From Pseudomonadota bacterium (GTDB lineage Bacteria > Pseudomonadota > Gammaproteobacteria > Burkholderiales > Thiobacillaceae), in NCBI GenBank assembly GCA_021780975.1, contig JAJXXS010000055.1, positions 1 through 19,506 of the forward strand: a stretch of 19,506 nt of DNA. The letters are read 5' to 3'. How positions within the stretch are numbered: the stretch's first letter is position 1; each line of letters begins with the position of its first letter. Under the pieces are notes generated by a model. The model had not been told where the DNA came from and ran no database searches. It saw only the letters and a program-made list of their open reading frames with translations. The position numbers and the translations under genes are program-made. Shown one piece after another: positions 7,334-13,675 of this stretch.

Positions 7334-7945
7334 TCAATGCGTGGCCGGTGCAGTGCCGCCGAAATCCACCTTGGGCGGCGCGGCGATGGCCTTTTCGTCC
7401 TGCACGGTGAAGCTCGGCTTGGTCCTGAAGCCGAACAGCCTGGCGGTGAGGTTGCTGGGGAAGGAGCGCACCGTGACGTTGTAGGCCTGCACCGCGTCGA
7501 TGTAGCGTTTGCGCGCCACGGCGATGCGGTTTTCGGTGCCCTCCAGCTGCGCCTGCAGGTCGCGGAAGACGCCGTCGGCCTTGAGGTTGGGATAGTTCTC
7601 CGACACCGCGATGAGGCGCGACAGGGCCGTGGTCATCTGACCCTGGGCGGCCATGTATTTCTGGAAAGCCGCAGGATCATTGATCAGTTCCGGGGTGGCC
7701 TGGATCTGGCCCACCTGGGCGCGCGCCGCGGTGATCTGGGTGAGCACGTCCTTCTCGTGGCTGGCGTAGCCTTTCACCACGTTCACCAGATTGGGCACCA
7801 GGTCGGCGCGCCGCTGATACTGATTGAGCACCTCGGCCCAGGACGACTTGACCTGTTCGTCGCGCGACTGCAGGGTGTTGTAGCCGCAGCCGGACAAATT
7901 CAAGAGCAGCAGCACCAGCAGCGATCTCATCAGCCAATTGCGCAT
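7334..7945 (-). CDS. lemA: LemA family lipoprotein
   Basis: A 203-residue LemA-family protein. The N-terminus is a lipoprotein signal with LSGC, lipidated Cys predicted at residue 20. The LemA helical bundle follows: SRDEQVKSSWAEVLNQYQRRADLVPNLVNVVKGYA, HEKDVLTQITAARAQVG, and AVSENYPNLKADGVFRDLQAQLEGTENRIAVARKRYIDAVQAYN, all signature stretches. The family's function is unresolved; it is regularly followed by TPM/YgcG genes, as here. ATG 7945 is preceded by GGGAGG with a 6-base spacer, which fixes the start. It is the first gene of the lemA-TPM-TPM group, separated from udg by 107 bp that contain a good promoter. The Asp/Ser after the lipidated Cys is absent (GYN follows), so no inner-membrane retention signal is obvious. 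Confidence 0.93.
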   Translation of the reverse strand: MRNWLMRSLLVLLLLNLSGCGYNTLQSRDEQVKSSWAEVLNQYQRRADLVPNLVNVVKGYASHEKDVLTQITAARAQVGQIQATPELINDPAAFQKYMAAQGQMTTALSRLIAVSENYPNLKADGVFRDLQAQLEGTENRIAVARKRYIDAVQAYNVTVRSFPSNLTARLFGFRTKPSFTVQDEKAIAAPPKVDFGGTAPATH

Positions 7946-7968
7946 TTTCAGCCTCCCGAGCCAGATCT

Positions 7969-7981
7969 CCCCAGGATGGGG
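7969..7981 (-). repeat. Small inverted repeat in the lemA leader
   Basis: CCCCA-N3-TGGGG lies between the predicted transcription start and the ribosome binding site of lemA. It could form a 5-bp hairpin in the leader or be a half-site operator. Too short to assign a role. Confidence 0.3.
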
Positions 7982-7993
7982 AACTCTCAGTCA

Positions 7994-8021
7994 ATTATCG
8001 TTCGGCATGGGCGGGTTTCAA
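7994..8021 (-). promoter_or_regulatory. Sigma-70 type promoter for lemA-TPM-TPM
   Basis: On the minus strand TTGAAA (8016-8021) and GATAAT (7994-7999) each match five of six consensus positions, separated by 16 bp. The start of transcription would fall near 7987, about 40 bases before the lemA ATG. This is the best -35/-10 pair I can see in the window and it supports lemA as the head of an operon separate from udg. Confidence 0.6.
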
Positions 8022-8052
8022 CCCTCGCAGTTGACACCCCTGCAAGGCGCGT

Positions 8053-8757
8053 TCATGGGCCAGCGCCGGCATCCGGGGCACCCTGCGCCACGACGCGCCG
8101 CGCCAGGCACAGGTCTTCCCAACTCTTGGCCTTTTCCGCCGGGTTGCGCAACAGATAGGCCGGGTGGTAGCTGACCACCACCGGGATGCCGCGATAGTGG
8201 TGCACGCGGCCGCGCAGCCGGCCGATGGGCTCCTCGGTGTCCAACAGGGCCTGCGCGGCGAAGCGCCCCACCGCGAAGATGATCCTGGGCTGGATGAGTT
8301 CTATCTGGCGCTGCAGATAAGGCAGGCAGGCAGCTATTTCCTCAGGCGCAGGATTGCGGTTGCCCGGCGGCCGCGACTTGAGGACGTTGGCGATGTAGAC
8401 GTTTCTGCCTCTGGCCAGGTCTATCGCGGCCAGCATGGCATCGAGCAACTTGCCGGCCTGCCCGACGAAGGGTTCGCCCTTGGCATCTTCCTCGGCACCC
8501 GGCGCTTCGCCGACGATGAGCCAGTCGGCATTGCGGTCGCCCACCCCCGGCACGCCCTGGGTGCGTGTCAGGTGCAAAGGGCAGGCGTCGCATTGCAGGA
8601 TGGCGCGCGTGAGCTCGTCCCAATCCATGCGGGCGATTGTCTGCGCACGGCTTTCCCCCGCTGACATCGGCGGCGGGGCCGCGGATGATGGCGCCTTGAG
8701 CCGCCATTGCGGCCACAGGCCGAGCTCGCGCAGCAGCGCCGCGCGCGGCAGGCTCAC
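8053..8757 (-). CDS. udg: Family 4 (Fe-S) uracil-DNA glycosylase
   Basis: A 234-residue protein of the UdgA/family 4 type, which removes uracil from DNA. The core begins near residue 45 (MDWDELTRAILQCDACPLHL) and carries GEAPGAEEDAKGEPFVGQAG at 83-102, KSRPPGNRNP near 127-136, VGRFAAQALL and the YHPAYLLRNP motif near the end, all diagnostic. Cysteines C56, C59 and C144 match three of the four 4Fe-4S ligands; the expected fourth (KCRPP) is Ser128 here. An N-terminal extension of about 40 residues, partly Ala/Pro-rich, precedes the core, as in proteobacterial homologues. GTG 8755-8757 overlaps the rimI TGA by four bases (GTGA), so the start is set by coupling; an internal ATG at residue 31 is a possible alternative. 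Last gene of the tsaB-rimI-udg string. Confidence 0.9.
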   Translation of the reverse strand: MSLPRAALLRELGLWPQWRLKAPSSAAPPPMSAGESRAQTIARMDWDELTRAILQCDACPLHLTRTQGVPGVGDRNADWLIVGEAPGAEEDAKGEPFVGQAGKLLDAMLAAIDLARGRNVYIANVLKSRPPGNRNPAPEEIAACLPYLQRQIELIQPRIIFAVGRFAAQALLDTEEPIGRLRGRVHHYRGIPVVVSYHPAYLLRNPAEKAKSWEDLCLARRVVAQGAPDAGAGP

Positions 8758-9215
8758 ACCCCCAGCCTCATGACGATGGCGTCTTCGCGCCCCTCGGCAG
8801 CCGGGTAATAGCGACGGCGCACGCCAAGCTCGGCAAACCCCAGTTGCCGATAAAGCGTACGCGCGCCCGCGTTGGAAGGCCGCACTTCCAGGAACAGCGC
8901 CTCGGCGCGATGGAAGCGGGCGGTGTGCACGGCGTGCTGCAGCAGTTCGGTGGCAATGCCGCGACGGCGCCACTCCGGCGCCACGGTGAGATTGAGCACG
9001 TGACCCTCTTCGTAGCCCAGCATGAGCACCATGTAGGCGATCACTTGGCGCGCCTGTTCCGCCACCCAGGTGGAGTAGCCAGCGCGCAGGGAATCGTGAA
9101 AATTGCCCGCCGTCCAGGGAAACTCGTAGCTGGCGCGCTCGATGCGCACCACCTGCGCCAGATCGTTGCCCAGCATGGGGCGGATGCGGCGCTCGACGTC
9201 AGGATTCGCACTCAT
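8754..9215 (-). CDS. rimI: Ribosomal-protein-alanine N-acetyltransferase RimI (GNAT)
   Basis: A 153-residue single-domain GNAT acetyltransferase. It shows the acetyl-CoA pyrophosphate loop RRRGIA at 83-88, followed by the LLQHAVHTA helix. LEVRPSNAGARTLYRQLGF at 109-127 contains the conserved Glu and Tyr of the RimI family, and RRRYYP at 133-138 closes it. RimI acetylates the N-terminal Ala of ribosomal protein S18, and in some bacteria other proteins. Length is typical (about 150). ATG 9213-9215 overlaps the tsaB TGA by four bases (ATGA), and its own stop overlaps the udg GTG start, so tsaB-rimI-udg are translationally coupled. tsaB-rimI adjacency is widespread and supports the specific RimI call over a generic GNAT. 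Confidence 0.92.
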   Translation of the reverse strand: MSANPDVERRIRPMLGNDLAQVVRIERASYEFPWTAGNFHDSLRAGYSTWVAEQARQVIAYMVLMLGYEEGHVLNLTVAPEWRRRGIATELLQHAVHTARFHRAEALFLEVRPSNAGARTLYRQLGFAELGVRRRYYPAAEGREDAIVMRLGV

Positions 9216-9898
9216 CGCCGTTGCGTGCTGCGCTCCGCGACGGTGAGGGCAACCTTGTCGCGCAGATAGAGAGGGTGGGCGTCCGCGGCATCCACCCCGG
9301 CACCGCGTTTGGCCAGCACGCGGGCAAGCCTCGCCACCCCCTCGGCCTCTGGGTGAACTGCCGCCGTGCTCCAGGACAGATGCGCGGACAGGCGCCGGGA
9401 CAATGCGCCGTCGCGCATGGCGAAGGCGGAGCCCAGGCCGGCCCAGCCGCTGCCCTCAGGCAAGGGAAGCGCCTCCAGGGACGTCAGACAGGGCGCCAGC
9501 AGGCACTCCCATCCCTCGCCGCCGCGCTCGTAAACAGCCGCATAGATCTCGTCCAGGCGCGCGTCCAGGGCGGCGATGACGCGGTTGTGCCCACTCAATT
9601 CCGCCATCGCCTCAAGCGTGGCGACGGGGAACAGCGGCAAACCAAGGCCCAGTCCCATGCCCTGGGCCACGGCGCAGGCGATGCGCACGCCTGTGAAAGA
9701 GCCAGGCCCGGCGCCGAAGGCGATGCCGGTAAGCTGCTCCCGCGCGACGCCCGCCTCAGCGAGCAGCGCATCGATCATGGGCAGCAAGAGGCTGCTGTGA
9801 TTCTGCCCTGCCGCCGCCTCGCGGCTCAGGCAATCCTCCTCCGTGGCAAGCGCAACGGAGCAGAATTCGCTGGAAGTTTCCAAGGCCAGGAGATACAT
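9212..9898 (-). CDS. tsaB: tRNA threonylcarbamoyladenosine biosynthesis protein TsaB
   Basis: A 228-residue ASKHA-fold protein that partners with TsaD and TsaE to make t6A37 in ANN-decoding tRNAs. It starts MYLLALETSS with later CSVAL, the family's first beta-hairpin. NHSSLLLPMIDALL at 33-46 and FGAGPGSFTGVRIA at 61-74 are the strongest signatures, then VIAALDARLDEIYAAVY. The C-terminal part (AHPLYLRDKV) is the usual ending. Longer upstream frames exist to 10291 but run antiparallel in register through the HIRAN gene and were discarded. No Shine-Dalgarno precedes ATG 9898. A perfect TATAAT ends six bases before the ATG, so a leaderless transcript or coupling to the HIRAN gene 35 bases upstream are both possible. 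Confidence 0.93.
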   Translation of the reverse strand: MYLLALETSSEFCSVALATEEDCLSREAAAGQNHSSLLLPMIDALLAEAGVAREQLTGIAFGAGPGSFTGVRIACAVAQGMGLGLGLPLFPVATLEAMAELSGHNRVIAALDARLDEIYAAVYERGGEGWECLLAPCLTSLEALPLPEGSGWAGLGSAFAMRDGALSRRLSAHLSWSTAAVHPEAEGVARLARVLAKRGAGVDAADAHPLYLRDKVALTVAERSTQRR

Positions 9899-9904
9899 GG
9901 GCCG

Positions 9905-9910
9905 ATTATA
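9905..9910 (-). promoter_or_regulatory. Perfect -10 hexamer immediately upstream of tsaB
   Basis: TATAAT on the minus strand ends six bases before the tsaB ATG. If used, transcription would start at or next to the A of ATG. No -35 match is seen at 16-18 bp (GCCGGC lies there) and there is no extended -10 TG, so usage is uncertain. Confidence 0.3.
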
Positions 9911-9933
9911 AGGGCGAGGCGCTGCGCGCCGGC

Positions 9934-10356
9934 CTAGGGGGCGCGTGGCGCGGCGACGGGAGCGAGCACCTCGAAACGGACGCGTTCCCAGGGATTGCGG
10001 CTTGCCGCCAGCCGGCTGATGCGCGCGGCCAGGGGGGTGCCACGATCGAGAAGGCGCGCCACGTCGGCATTTTCCCGGCGTGGCACATAACCCAGCTTGT
10101 ACCCGCGCCAGTCCACCCGCACGGCGCGGGCGTCGTGGGGATTGTCCGGCTCGCGCACCAGGGCCAGGGCATCGCCCACGCGCAGCTTCGTCCATACGGC
10201 TTTGCCGGCGTGAAACTGGAAACCGGCAAGCGGCGAATCCTGGATCAGGATTGCGCTCTCGACCTCGGCCGCGCGCGCGGCGCCGAGCCATAAGGCCGTC
10301 CAGAGCGCTAGCCAGAAAGCCAGCCAGAGCCAGAGGGTTTTCGACCAGTTACGCAT
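9934..10356 (-). CDS. Exported HIRAN-domain protein
   Basis: A 140-residue protein with a clear Sec signal peptide: MRNWSK, a Trp/Leu-rich core (TLWLWLAFWLALWTALWLG) and an ARA cleavage site near residue 29. The rest is almost entirely one HIRAN domain: LAGFQFHAG at 43-51, LRVGDALALVREPDNPHDARAV at 58-79 and GYKLGYVPRREN at 85-96. In eukaryotic HLTF the HIRAN domain binds 3' ends of single-stranded DNA; stand-alone bacterial HIRAN proteins are poorly understood and an exported one cannot be assumed to bind DNA. The start at ATG 10356 is supported by the signal peptide, not by a ribosome binding site, which I cannot see. It lies between rluD (terminator-like hairpin upstream) and tsaB, so could be first gene of the tsaB string. 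Confidence 0.85.
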   Translation of the reverse strand: MRNWSKTLWLWLAFWLALWTALWLGAARAAEVESAILIQDSPLAGFQFHAGKAVWTKLRVGDALALVREPDNPHDARAVRVDWRGYKLGYVPRRENADVARLLDRGTPLAARISRLAASRNPWERVRFEVLAPVAAPRAP

Positions 10357-10425
10357 CAGATTGCTTGGGTTGCGGGTATCAAAAACTTAACGTCAGCGTC
10401 GCGGCATGGGTTTAATCGCGGAGCG

Positions 10426-10447
10426 AAAGGCGGCCAGAGCCGCCTTG
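10426..10447 (-). terminator. Hairpin terminator after rluD
   Basis: Starting two bases past the rluD TGA, AAGGCGGC and GCCGCCTT pair perfectly around a 4-base loop (10427-10446, 8-bp stem). Only three Ts continue the minus-strand sequence after the stem, so termination may be partial. It separates rluD from the HIRAN gene. Confidence 0.5.
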
Positions 10448-11419
10448 TCATCCCCCCCAGGTGCCGCCATGTCGCATGACCTCCAGCAGCCCCGCCATGT
10501 CGCCGGGAATCTCCGCCTCCCATTCCATCTTCTCCCCGCTGTAGGGGTGCACCAGGCCCAGGCGAAAGGCGTGCAGGGCCTGGCGCGGAAAGCGCATGCC
10601 GCGGCCGCGGCGTACCGAGCTGTAAACCTTCTCGCCGACCAGGGGATGGCCGATGTGCGCCATGTGCACTCGGATCTGATGGGTGCGGCCGGTCTCCAGG
10701 CTGCAGCGCAGCAGGGTGGCGCTGGGATAGCGCTCGACCACGTCGTAATGCGTGACGGCATGCTTGCCCAGGGGATGCACCGCGCGGCGCGTGCGATGGA
10801 GCGGGTGGCGCGCCAGCGGCGCGTCGACGATGCCGGCGCGGTCCACCTCGCCCTGCACCAGCGCGTAGTACTCGCGCTTCACCGTGCGCGCCTGCAGCTG
10901 GCGCACCAGGTCGGTCTGTGCCTTGAGGGTCTTGGCCACCACCATGAGGCCGGACGTGTCCTTGTCCAGGCGGTGCACGATGCCGGCGCGCGGAATCGCA
11001 CTGACCTGGGGCACGTGGTGCAGGAGGGCATTGAGCAGGGTGCCGCGCGGGTTGCCGTTGCCAGGATGCACGACCATGCCGGCGGGCTTGTTCACGACCA
11101 GCAGCGCGCCGTCCTCGAAGACGATGTCGAGCGGAATGGCCTCCGGCGCATCGGGCGTGGTGCCGGGTTCCGCCTCCGGCCACACGCGAATGACCTCGCC
11201 GCCCCACACTTTGTCCTTCACCGTGCAAAGCTCACCATTGACCTGCACCTTGCCCGACTCTATCCACTTCTGCAGCCGGCTGCGCGAAAAATCCGGCATC
11301 AACTGCGCCAGCGCCTGATCCAGGCGCTGGCCGCCCTGCGAGGCAGGCACGGTGCAAACCCTTTCGCGCTGGGAATTTCCCTTATAATCTTCTTCGTCGT
11401 CCCAATCGTCTTCCGACAT
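10448..11419 (-). CDS. rluD: 23S rRNA pseudouridine synthase RluD
   Basis: A 323-residue pseudouridine synthase of the RluA/RluD family. A very acidic N-terminus (MSEDDWDDEEDY) leads to an S4 RNA-binding domain at about 30-85 (QRLDQALAQLMPDFSRSRLQKWIESGKVQVNG). The catalytic domain contains HRLDKDTSG at 149-157 with catalytic Asp152, ARTVKREYYALVQGEV, and TGRTHQIRVHMAHIGHPLVGE. RluD modifies helix 69 of 23S rRNA (U1911, 1915, 1917 in E. coli); the presence of the S4 domain and the acidic N-terminus favour RluD over RluA or RluC. ATG 11419 was chosen over longer in-frame starts (11518, 11458) that would run into bamD. GGGAG lies 9 bases upstream, inside bamD codons. A terminator-like hairpin follows the stop directly. 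Confidence 0.93.
   Translation of the reverse strand: MSEDDWDDEEDYKGNSQRERVCTVPASQGGQRLDQALAQLMPDFSRSRLQKWIESGKVQVNGELCTVKDKVWGGEVIRVWPEAEPGTTPDAPEAIPLDIVFEDGALLVVNKPAGMVVHPGNGNPRGTLLNALLHHVPQVSAIPRAGIVHRLDKDTSGLMVVAKTLKAQTDLVRQLQARTVKREYYALVQGEVDRAGIVDAPLARHPLHRTRRAVHPLGKHAVTHYDVVERYPSATLLRCSLETGRTHQIRVHMAHIGHPLVGEKVYSSVRRGRGMRFPRQALHAFRLGLVHPYSGEKMEWEAEIPGDMAGLLEVMRHGGTWGG
11383..11388 (+). promoter_or_regulatory. -10 element of a bamD promoter inside rluD
   Basis: A perfect TATAAT lies on the plus strand 35 bases before the bamD TTG start, within the 5' coding part of rluD. A convincing -35 is not visible (CTTTCG and similar at the expected place). The position gives a leader of about 25-30 bases, which supports the TTG start. 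The bamD start region has no other obvious promoter because rluD begins 4 bp away. Confidence 0.5.
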
Positions 11420-11423
11420 CCTC

Positions 11424-12242
11424 TTGAACTCCCGTCTACTTTCCGGCCTGCGCTTCATTGCGGCGGCCGCCCTCGCCAGCCTGCTGCTCAATGGCTGCAG
11501 CCTGCTCCCCAAATACAACGCCGACGAAACCGCCGGCTGGTCGGCGCAAAAGCTCTACAGCGAGGCAAAGAGCAACATGGCCGACGGCAATTATCAGAAA
11601 GCCATCCAGTATTTCGAAACCCTCGAAGGCCGCTATCCCTACGGCCCGTATGCCGAGCAAGCGCAACTGGACATGGCCTACGCCTACTGGAAGGATGAGG
11701 AACCGGCATCCGCCGTGGCGGCGGCCGACCGTTTCATCCGCCTCCACCCCAGCAGTCCTTACGTCGATTATGCCTACTATCTGAAGGGCTTGGCCAACTT
11801 CAACGGCACGGTCGGCCTGTTTGGGGGGATGATTGAACAGAACCCCAGCCTGCGCGACCCGCGCGCCGCCAGGGAGTCCTTCGAAGCCTTCAAGGAACTG
11901 GTGACGCGCTATCCCAAGAGCAAATATGCGCCCGACGCCCTGGCGCGCATGAAATACCTCGTCAACATGCTCGCGATGAGCGATGTCAACATCGCCAAGT
12001 ACTATTACACGCGCAAGGCGTATGTGGCCGCCGCCAACCGCGCCAAGGCCGCGGTGGAGGATTACCCGCAGGCTCCGGCGCGCGAGGAGGCGCTCGCCAT
12101 CATGGTGGAAAGCTACGGCAAGCTGGGCATCGCGCAGCTGCGCGACGACGCCTACGCCGTGCTCAAGCTGAACTACCCCAACAGTCCCTACCTCAACCAT
12201 CCCGTCAACATGAGCGGGCGCCCCTGGTACAAGTTCTGGTAG
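11424..12242 (+). CDS. bamD: Outer membrane protein assembly factor BamD (ComL-type lipoprotein)
   Basis: A 272-residue lipoprotein. The signal peptide ends in LLLNGC with the lipidated Cys at residue 25, followed by SLLPKYN. Tetratricopeptide repeats fill the rest: LYSEAKSNMADGNYQKAIQYFETLEGRYPYGPYAEQAQLDMAYAYWK, then FKELVTRYPKSKYAPDALARMKYL and AAVEDYPQAPAREEALAIMVESYGKLG. FIRLHPSSPYVDYAYYLKGLANF is a BamD hallmark. BamD is an essential periplasmic lipoprotein of the BAM complex and was named ComL in Neisseria. The start is the TTG at 11424, the only upstream start in frame that leaves a complete signal peptide; no good Shine-Dalgarno is visible. The start codon is 4 bp from that of divergent rluD. 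A small terminator-like hairpin follows the stop. Confidence 0.93.
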   Translation: MNSRLLSGLRFIAAAALASLLLNGCSLLPKYNADETAGWSAQKLYSEAKSNMADGNYQKAIQYFETLEGRYPYGPYAEQAQLDMAYAYWKDEEPASAVAAADRFIRLHPSSPYVDYAYYLKGLANFNGTVGLFGGMIEQNPSLRDPRAARESFEAFKELVTRYPKSKYAPDALARMKYLVNMLAMSDVNIAKYYYTRKAYVAAANRAKAAVEDYPQAPAREEALAIMVESYGKLGIAQLRDDAYAVLKLNYPNSPYLNHPVNMSGRPWYKFW

Positions 12243-12246
12243 TCCC

Positions 12247-12263
12247 GCCGCGCCCGCGGCTTT
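12247..12263 (+). terminator. Short hairpin after bamD
   Basis: GCCGC-N4-GCGGC followed by TTT begins 5 bases after the bamD stop. The stem is only 5 bp and the T-run short, so it is a weak terminator candidate. The remaining bases to 12373 show no other feature. Confidence 0.35.
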
Positions 12264-12373
12264 AAGCACGCATTCAGAGACGATGGTGGAACCCGCGCCA
12301 CTCGTCGCCTGTCCCTACAGCACTGTCGACCGCCTCCGATAAACAGGGTGTCGGCCCCGCCGCTGAGGACATC

Positions 12374-12712
12374 ATGCTGCAATCGCTTTTCGATTTTTCC
12401 GACCACGATGCGCACGAGCTGCGCACCTATTCCTGGCTCGCGCTCCTGCTCGGTTTCGTCGGCATCCACCGCCTGCTGGCGCAGCGCTATCTGAGCGGCC
12501 TGGCCATGCTGGGATTGTTCGTCTGGTCGATGAAATCGGGCGAAGCCGCCTTTGTGGCCGGCGTGGTACTCACCCTGTGGTGCCTGGTGGACGTGTTTCT
12601 GCTGAAAAGTGCAGCGCGCCGCGCTGCGCACCGGCAGAAGCAATCCGCGCTGGAAGCGGAGATGCTTATGCACCAGGCCCTCGCGCAGCGTCGCCGCGAG
12701 CGCGGCGAATAG
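12374..12712 (+). CDS. TM2-domain-like small membrane protein
   Basis: A 112-residue protein with two to three hydrophobic segments (about 18-34, 37-52 and 58-77) and a basic, helical C-terminal tail rich in Arg, Gln and Ala. The pattern LALLLGFVGIHRLLAQRYLSG followed after a short loop by VLTLWCLVDVFLL resembles the TM2 domain (a Gly-x-x-Gly-x-His-x-Phe-type turn between two helices and a W-x-x-D in the second). The usual GaHrFYLG motif is GIHRLLAQR here, so the match is partial. ATG 12374 has GAGGAC six bases before it, which fits. It lies 131 bp after bamD in the same direction and converges with the PEP-CTERM gene. Function unknown. Confidence 0.68.
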   Translation: MLQSLFDFSDHDAHELRTYSWLALLLGFVGIHRLLAQRYLSGLAMLGLFVWSMKSGEAAFVAGVVLTLWCLVDVFLLKSAARRAAHRQKQSALEAEMLMHQALAQRRRERGE

Positions 12713-12732
12713 CGCGCCGCAGTGCGGACCAC

Positions 12733-13578
12733 TTATCCCTTCGTTTTTTTGCGACGGCGATTGGCCATCCACACAATGCCAATCCCGGCGGCCATCAGGG
12801 GCGCTGACCCGGGCTCCGGGGCAGGACTAAGTGGCGTGAACTTGAAACTGGAGACGACGACCTCAACGTTCTGGCCGTTGGTGGGAGCATTGCCCCCGAG
12901 CAGCCACAGATTCATGTGGACAGGCATCGCGTGCTGCGGGATGCGATCCAGATAGTCGCTCGGCGCATAGGTCCAGTTGGCATACTCACCGCTGTTGGTA
13001 TCAGTGGGGCCAGACAGTGCCTGAAACGCCACCTGGGTGCTGCTCCAGGTGAAGCGCTGGGTGTTGGCATCAACGGTGGGCCCGGTACTGAACTGCGTCG
13101 TGGGGCTCATCTGCGCTCCGGCTACGGCCGGCCAGACCGTCCAGTTGCCGTGGGTGGGGGTCGCACCAGTCGTATCGAACGATGCAAACTCGATATCGAT
13201 TTCGTTGGTGCCGTCCGGGCCGAGCGTGGGTGGCCCATAGTTGAACATGCCGAACACCACATTGGGATCGAGCGGAACCGGCTGGCCCTGCAACTGGAAC
13301 TGGTAGGTGCCAAAGCCAAAGTTTTGCTGGGAGACTAGCTCGGCGGCATACCAGGAACCATTGCTGTAGGTGAGTTTAAGGTGCAGGTAGCCGGTGTTGG
13401 GGTCGACGTAGACGTTCTGGTCCGACCAGTTGTTAGGTCCAGGCCCCCCAGAGCCGGAGCGGACATTCCATTGATAGCCGCTGAAGTTGAGGGTGGTCGG
13501 CGGTGGGACGGCGGCCGATGCGACGTTGGACCACGCCAGCAGAACGCATGCCGCGACGGTGAGCGGTTTGTTACCCAT
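12733..13578 (-). CDS. Secreted GH16-like (beta-glucanase fold) protein with PEP-CTERM sorting signal
   Basis: A 281-residue exported protein. The signal peptide MGNKPLTVAACVLLAWSNVASA is predicted to be cleaved after residue 22. The body looks like a concanavalin-A-fold GH16 domain: GSWYAAELVSQQNFGFGTYQF, then NEIDIEF with E126, D128 and E130 in the ExDxE spacing of lichenase/XET-type GH16 catalytic strands, and MNLWLLGG late in the domain. The C-terminus is a PEP-CTERM anchor: PEP at 254-256, a hydrophobic helix (LMAAGIGIVWM) and RRRKK. PEP-CTERM proteins are processed by exosortase in biofilm- or exopolysaccharide-forming Gram-negatives. The start at 13578 is fixed by GGGGAGG 4 bases upstream; the in-frame start at 13626 would hide the signal peptide. 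Substrate unknown; no exosortase or EPS cluster lies in the window. Confidence 0.82.
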   Translation of the reverse strand: MGNKPLTVAACVLLAWSNVASAAVPPPTTLNFSGYQWNVRSGSGGPGPNNWSDQNVYVDPNTGYLHLKLTYSNGSWYAAELVSQQNFGFGTYQFQLQGQPVPLDPNVVFGMFNYGPPTLGPDGTNEIDIEFASFDTTGATPTHGNWTVWPAVAGAQMSPTTQFSTGPTVDANTQRFTWSSTQVAFQALSGPTDTNSGEYANWTYAPSDYLDRIPQHAMPVHMNLWLLGGNAPTNGQNVEVVVSSFKFTPLSPAPEPGSAPLMAAGIGIVWMANRRRKKTKG

Positions 13579-13582
13579 ATAT

Positions 13583-13590
13583 CCTCCCCT
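13583..13590 (-). promoter_or_regulatory. Strong ribosome binding site of the PEP-CTERM gene
   Basis: AGGGGAGG on the minus strand lies 4 bases before ATG 13578, the strongest Shine-Dalgarno match in the window, and it selects this start over 13626. Confidence 0.75.
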
Positions 13591-13654
13591 TGGATTTTCG
13601 GTTCCCAAGTGTGCTCGGCGAACCATTTTTTGTTTGTGTTTATTTGTATTGCCA

Positions 13655-13673
13655 TCAAGTGTTCTCGACTTGA
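13655..13673. repeat. Inverted repeat TCAAGT-N7-ACTTGA
   Basis: Six-base perfect arms around a 7-base centre, about 80 bases upstream of the PEP-CTERM start and only two bases from the next palindrome. It may be an operator or a leader hairpin; no regulator can be named. Confidence 0.45.
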
Positions 13674-13675
13674 AG

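Noticed and set aside
6989..8158. Plus-strand open frame of 389 codons
   Set aside because: It lies opposite the first TPM gene and lemA, both well supported, and its composition is typical of an antisense shadow.
8758..8973. Longer 306-residue version of the UDG starting at 8973
   Set aside because: The extra 72 residues are out-of-frame rimI sequence; the GTG at 8757 overlapping the rimI stop is the natural start.
9899..10291. Longer 359-residue version of TsaB
   Set aside because: The added N-terminus is an Arg-rich shadow of the HIRAN gene; the TsaB fold begins exactly at MYLLALETSS.
10406..11698. Plus-strand open frame of 430 codons
   Set aside because: It is antisense to rluD and then out of frame with bamD, both unmistakable. 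No ribosome site or domain.
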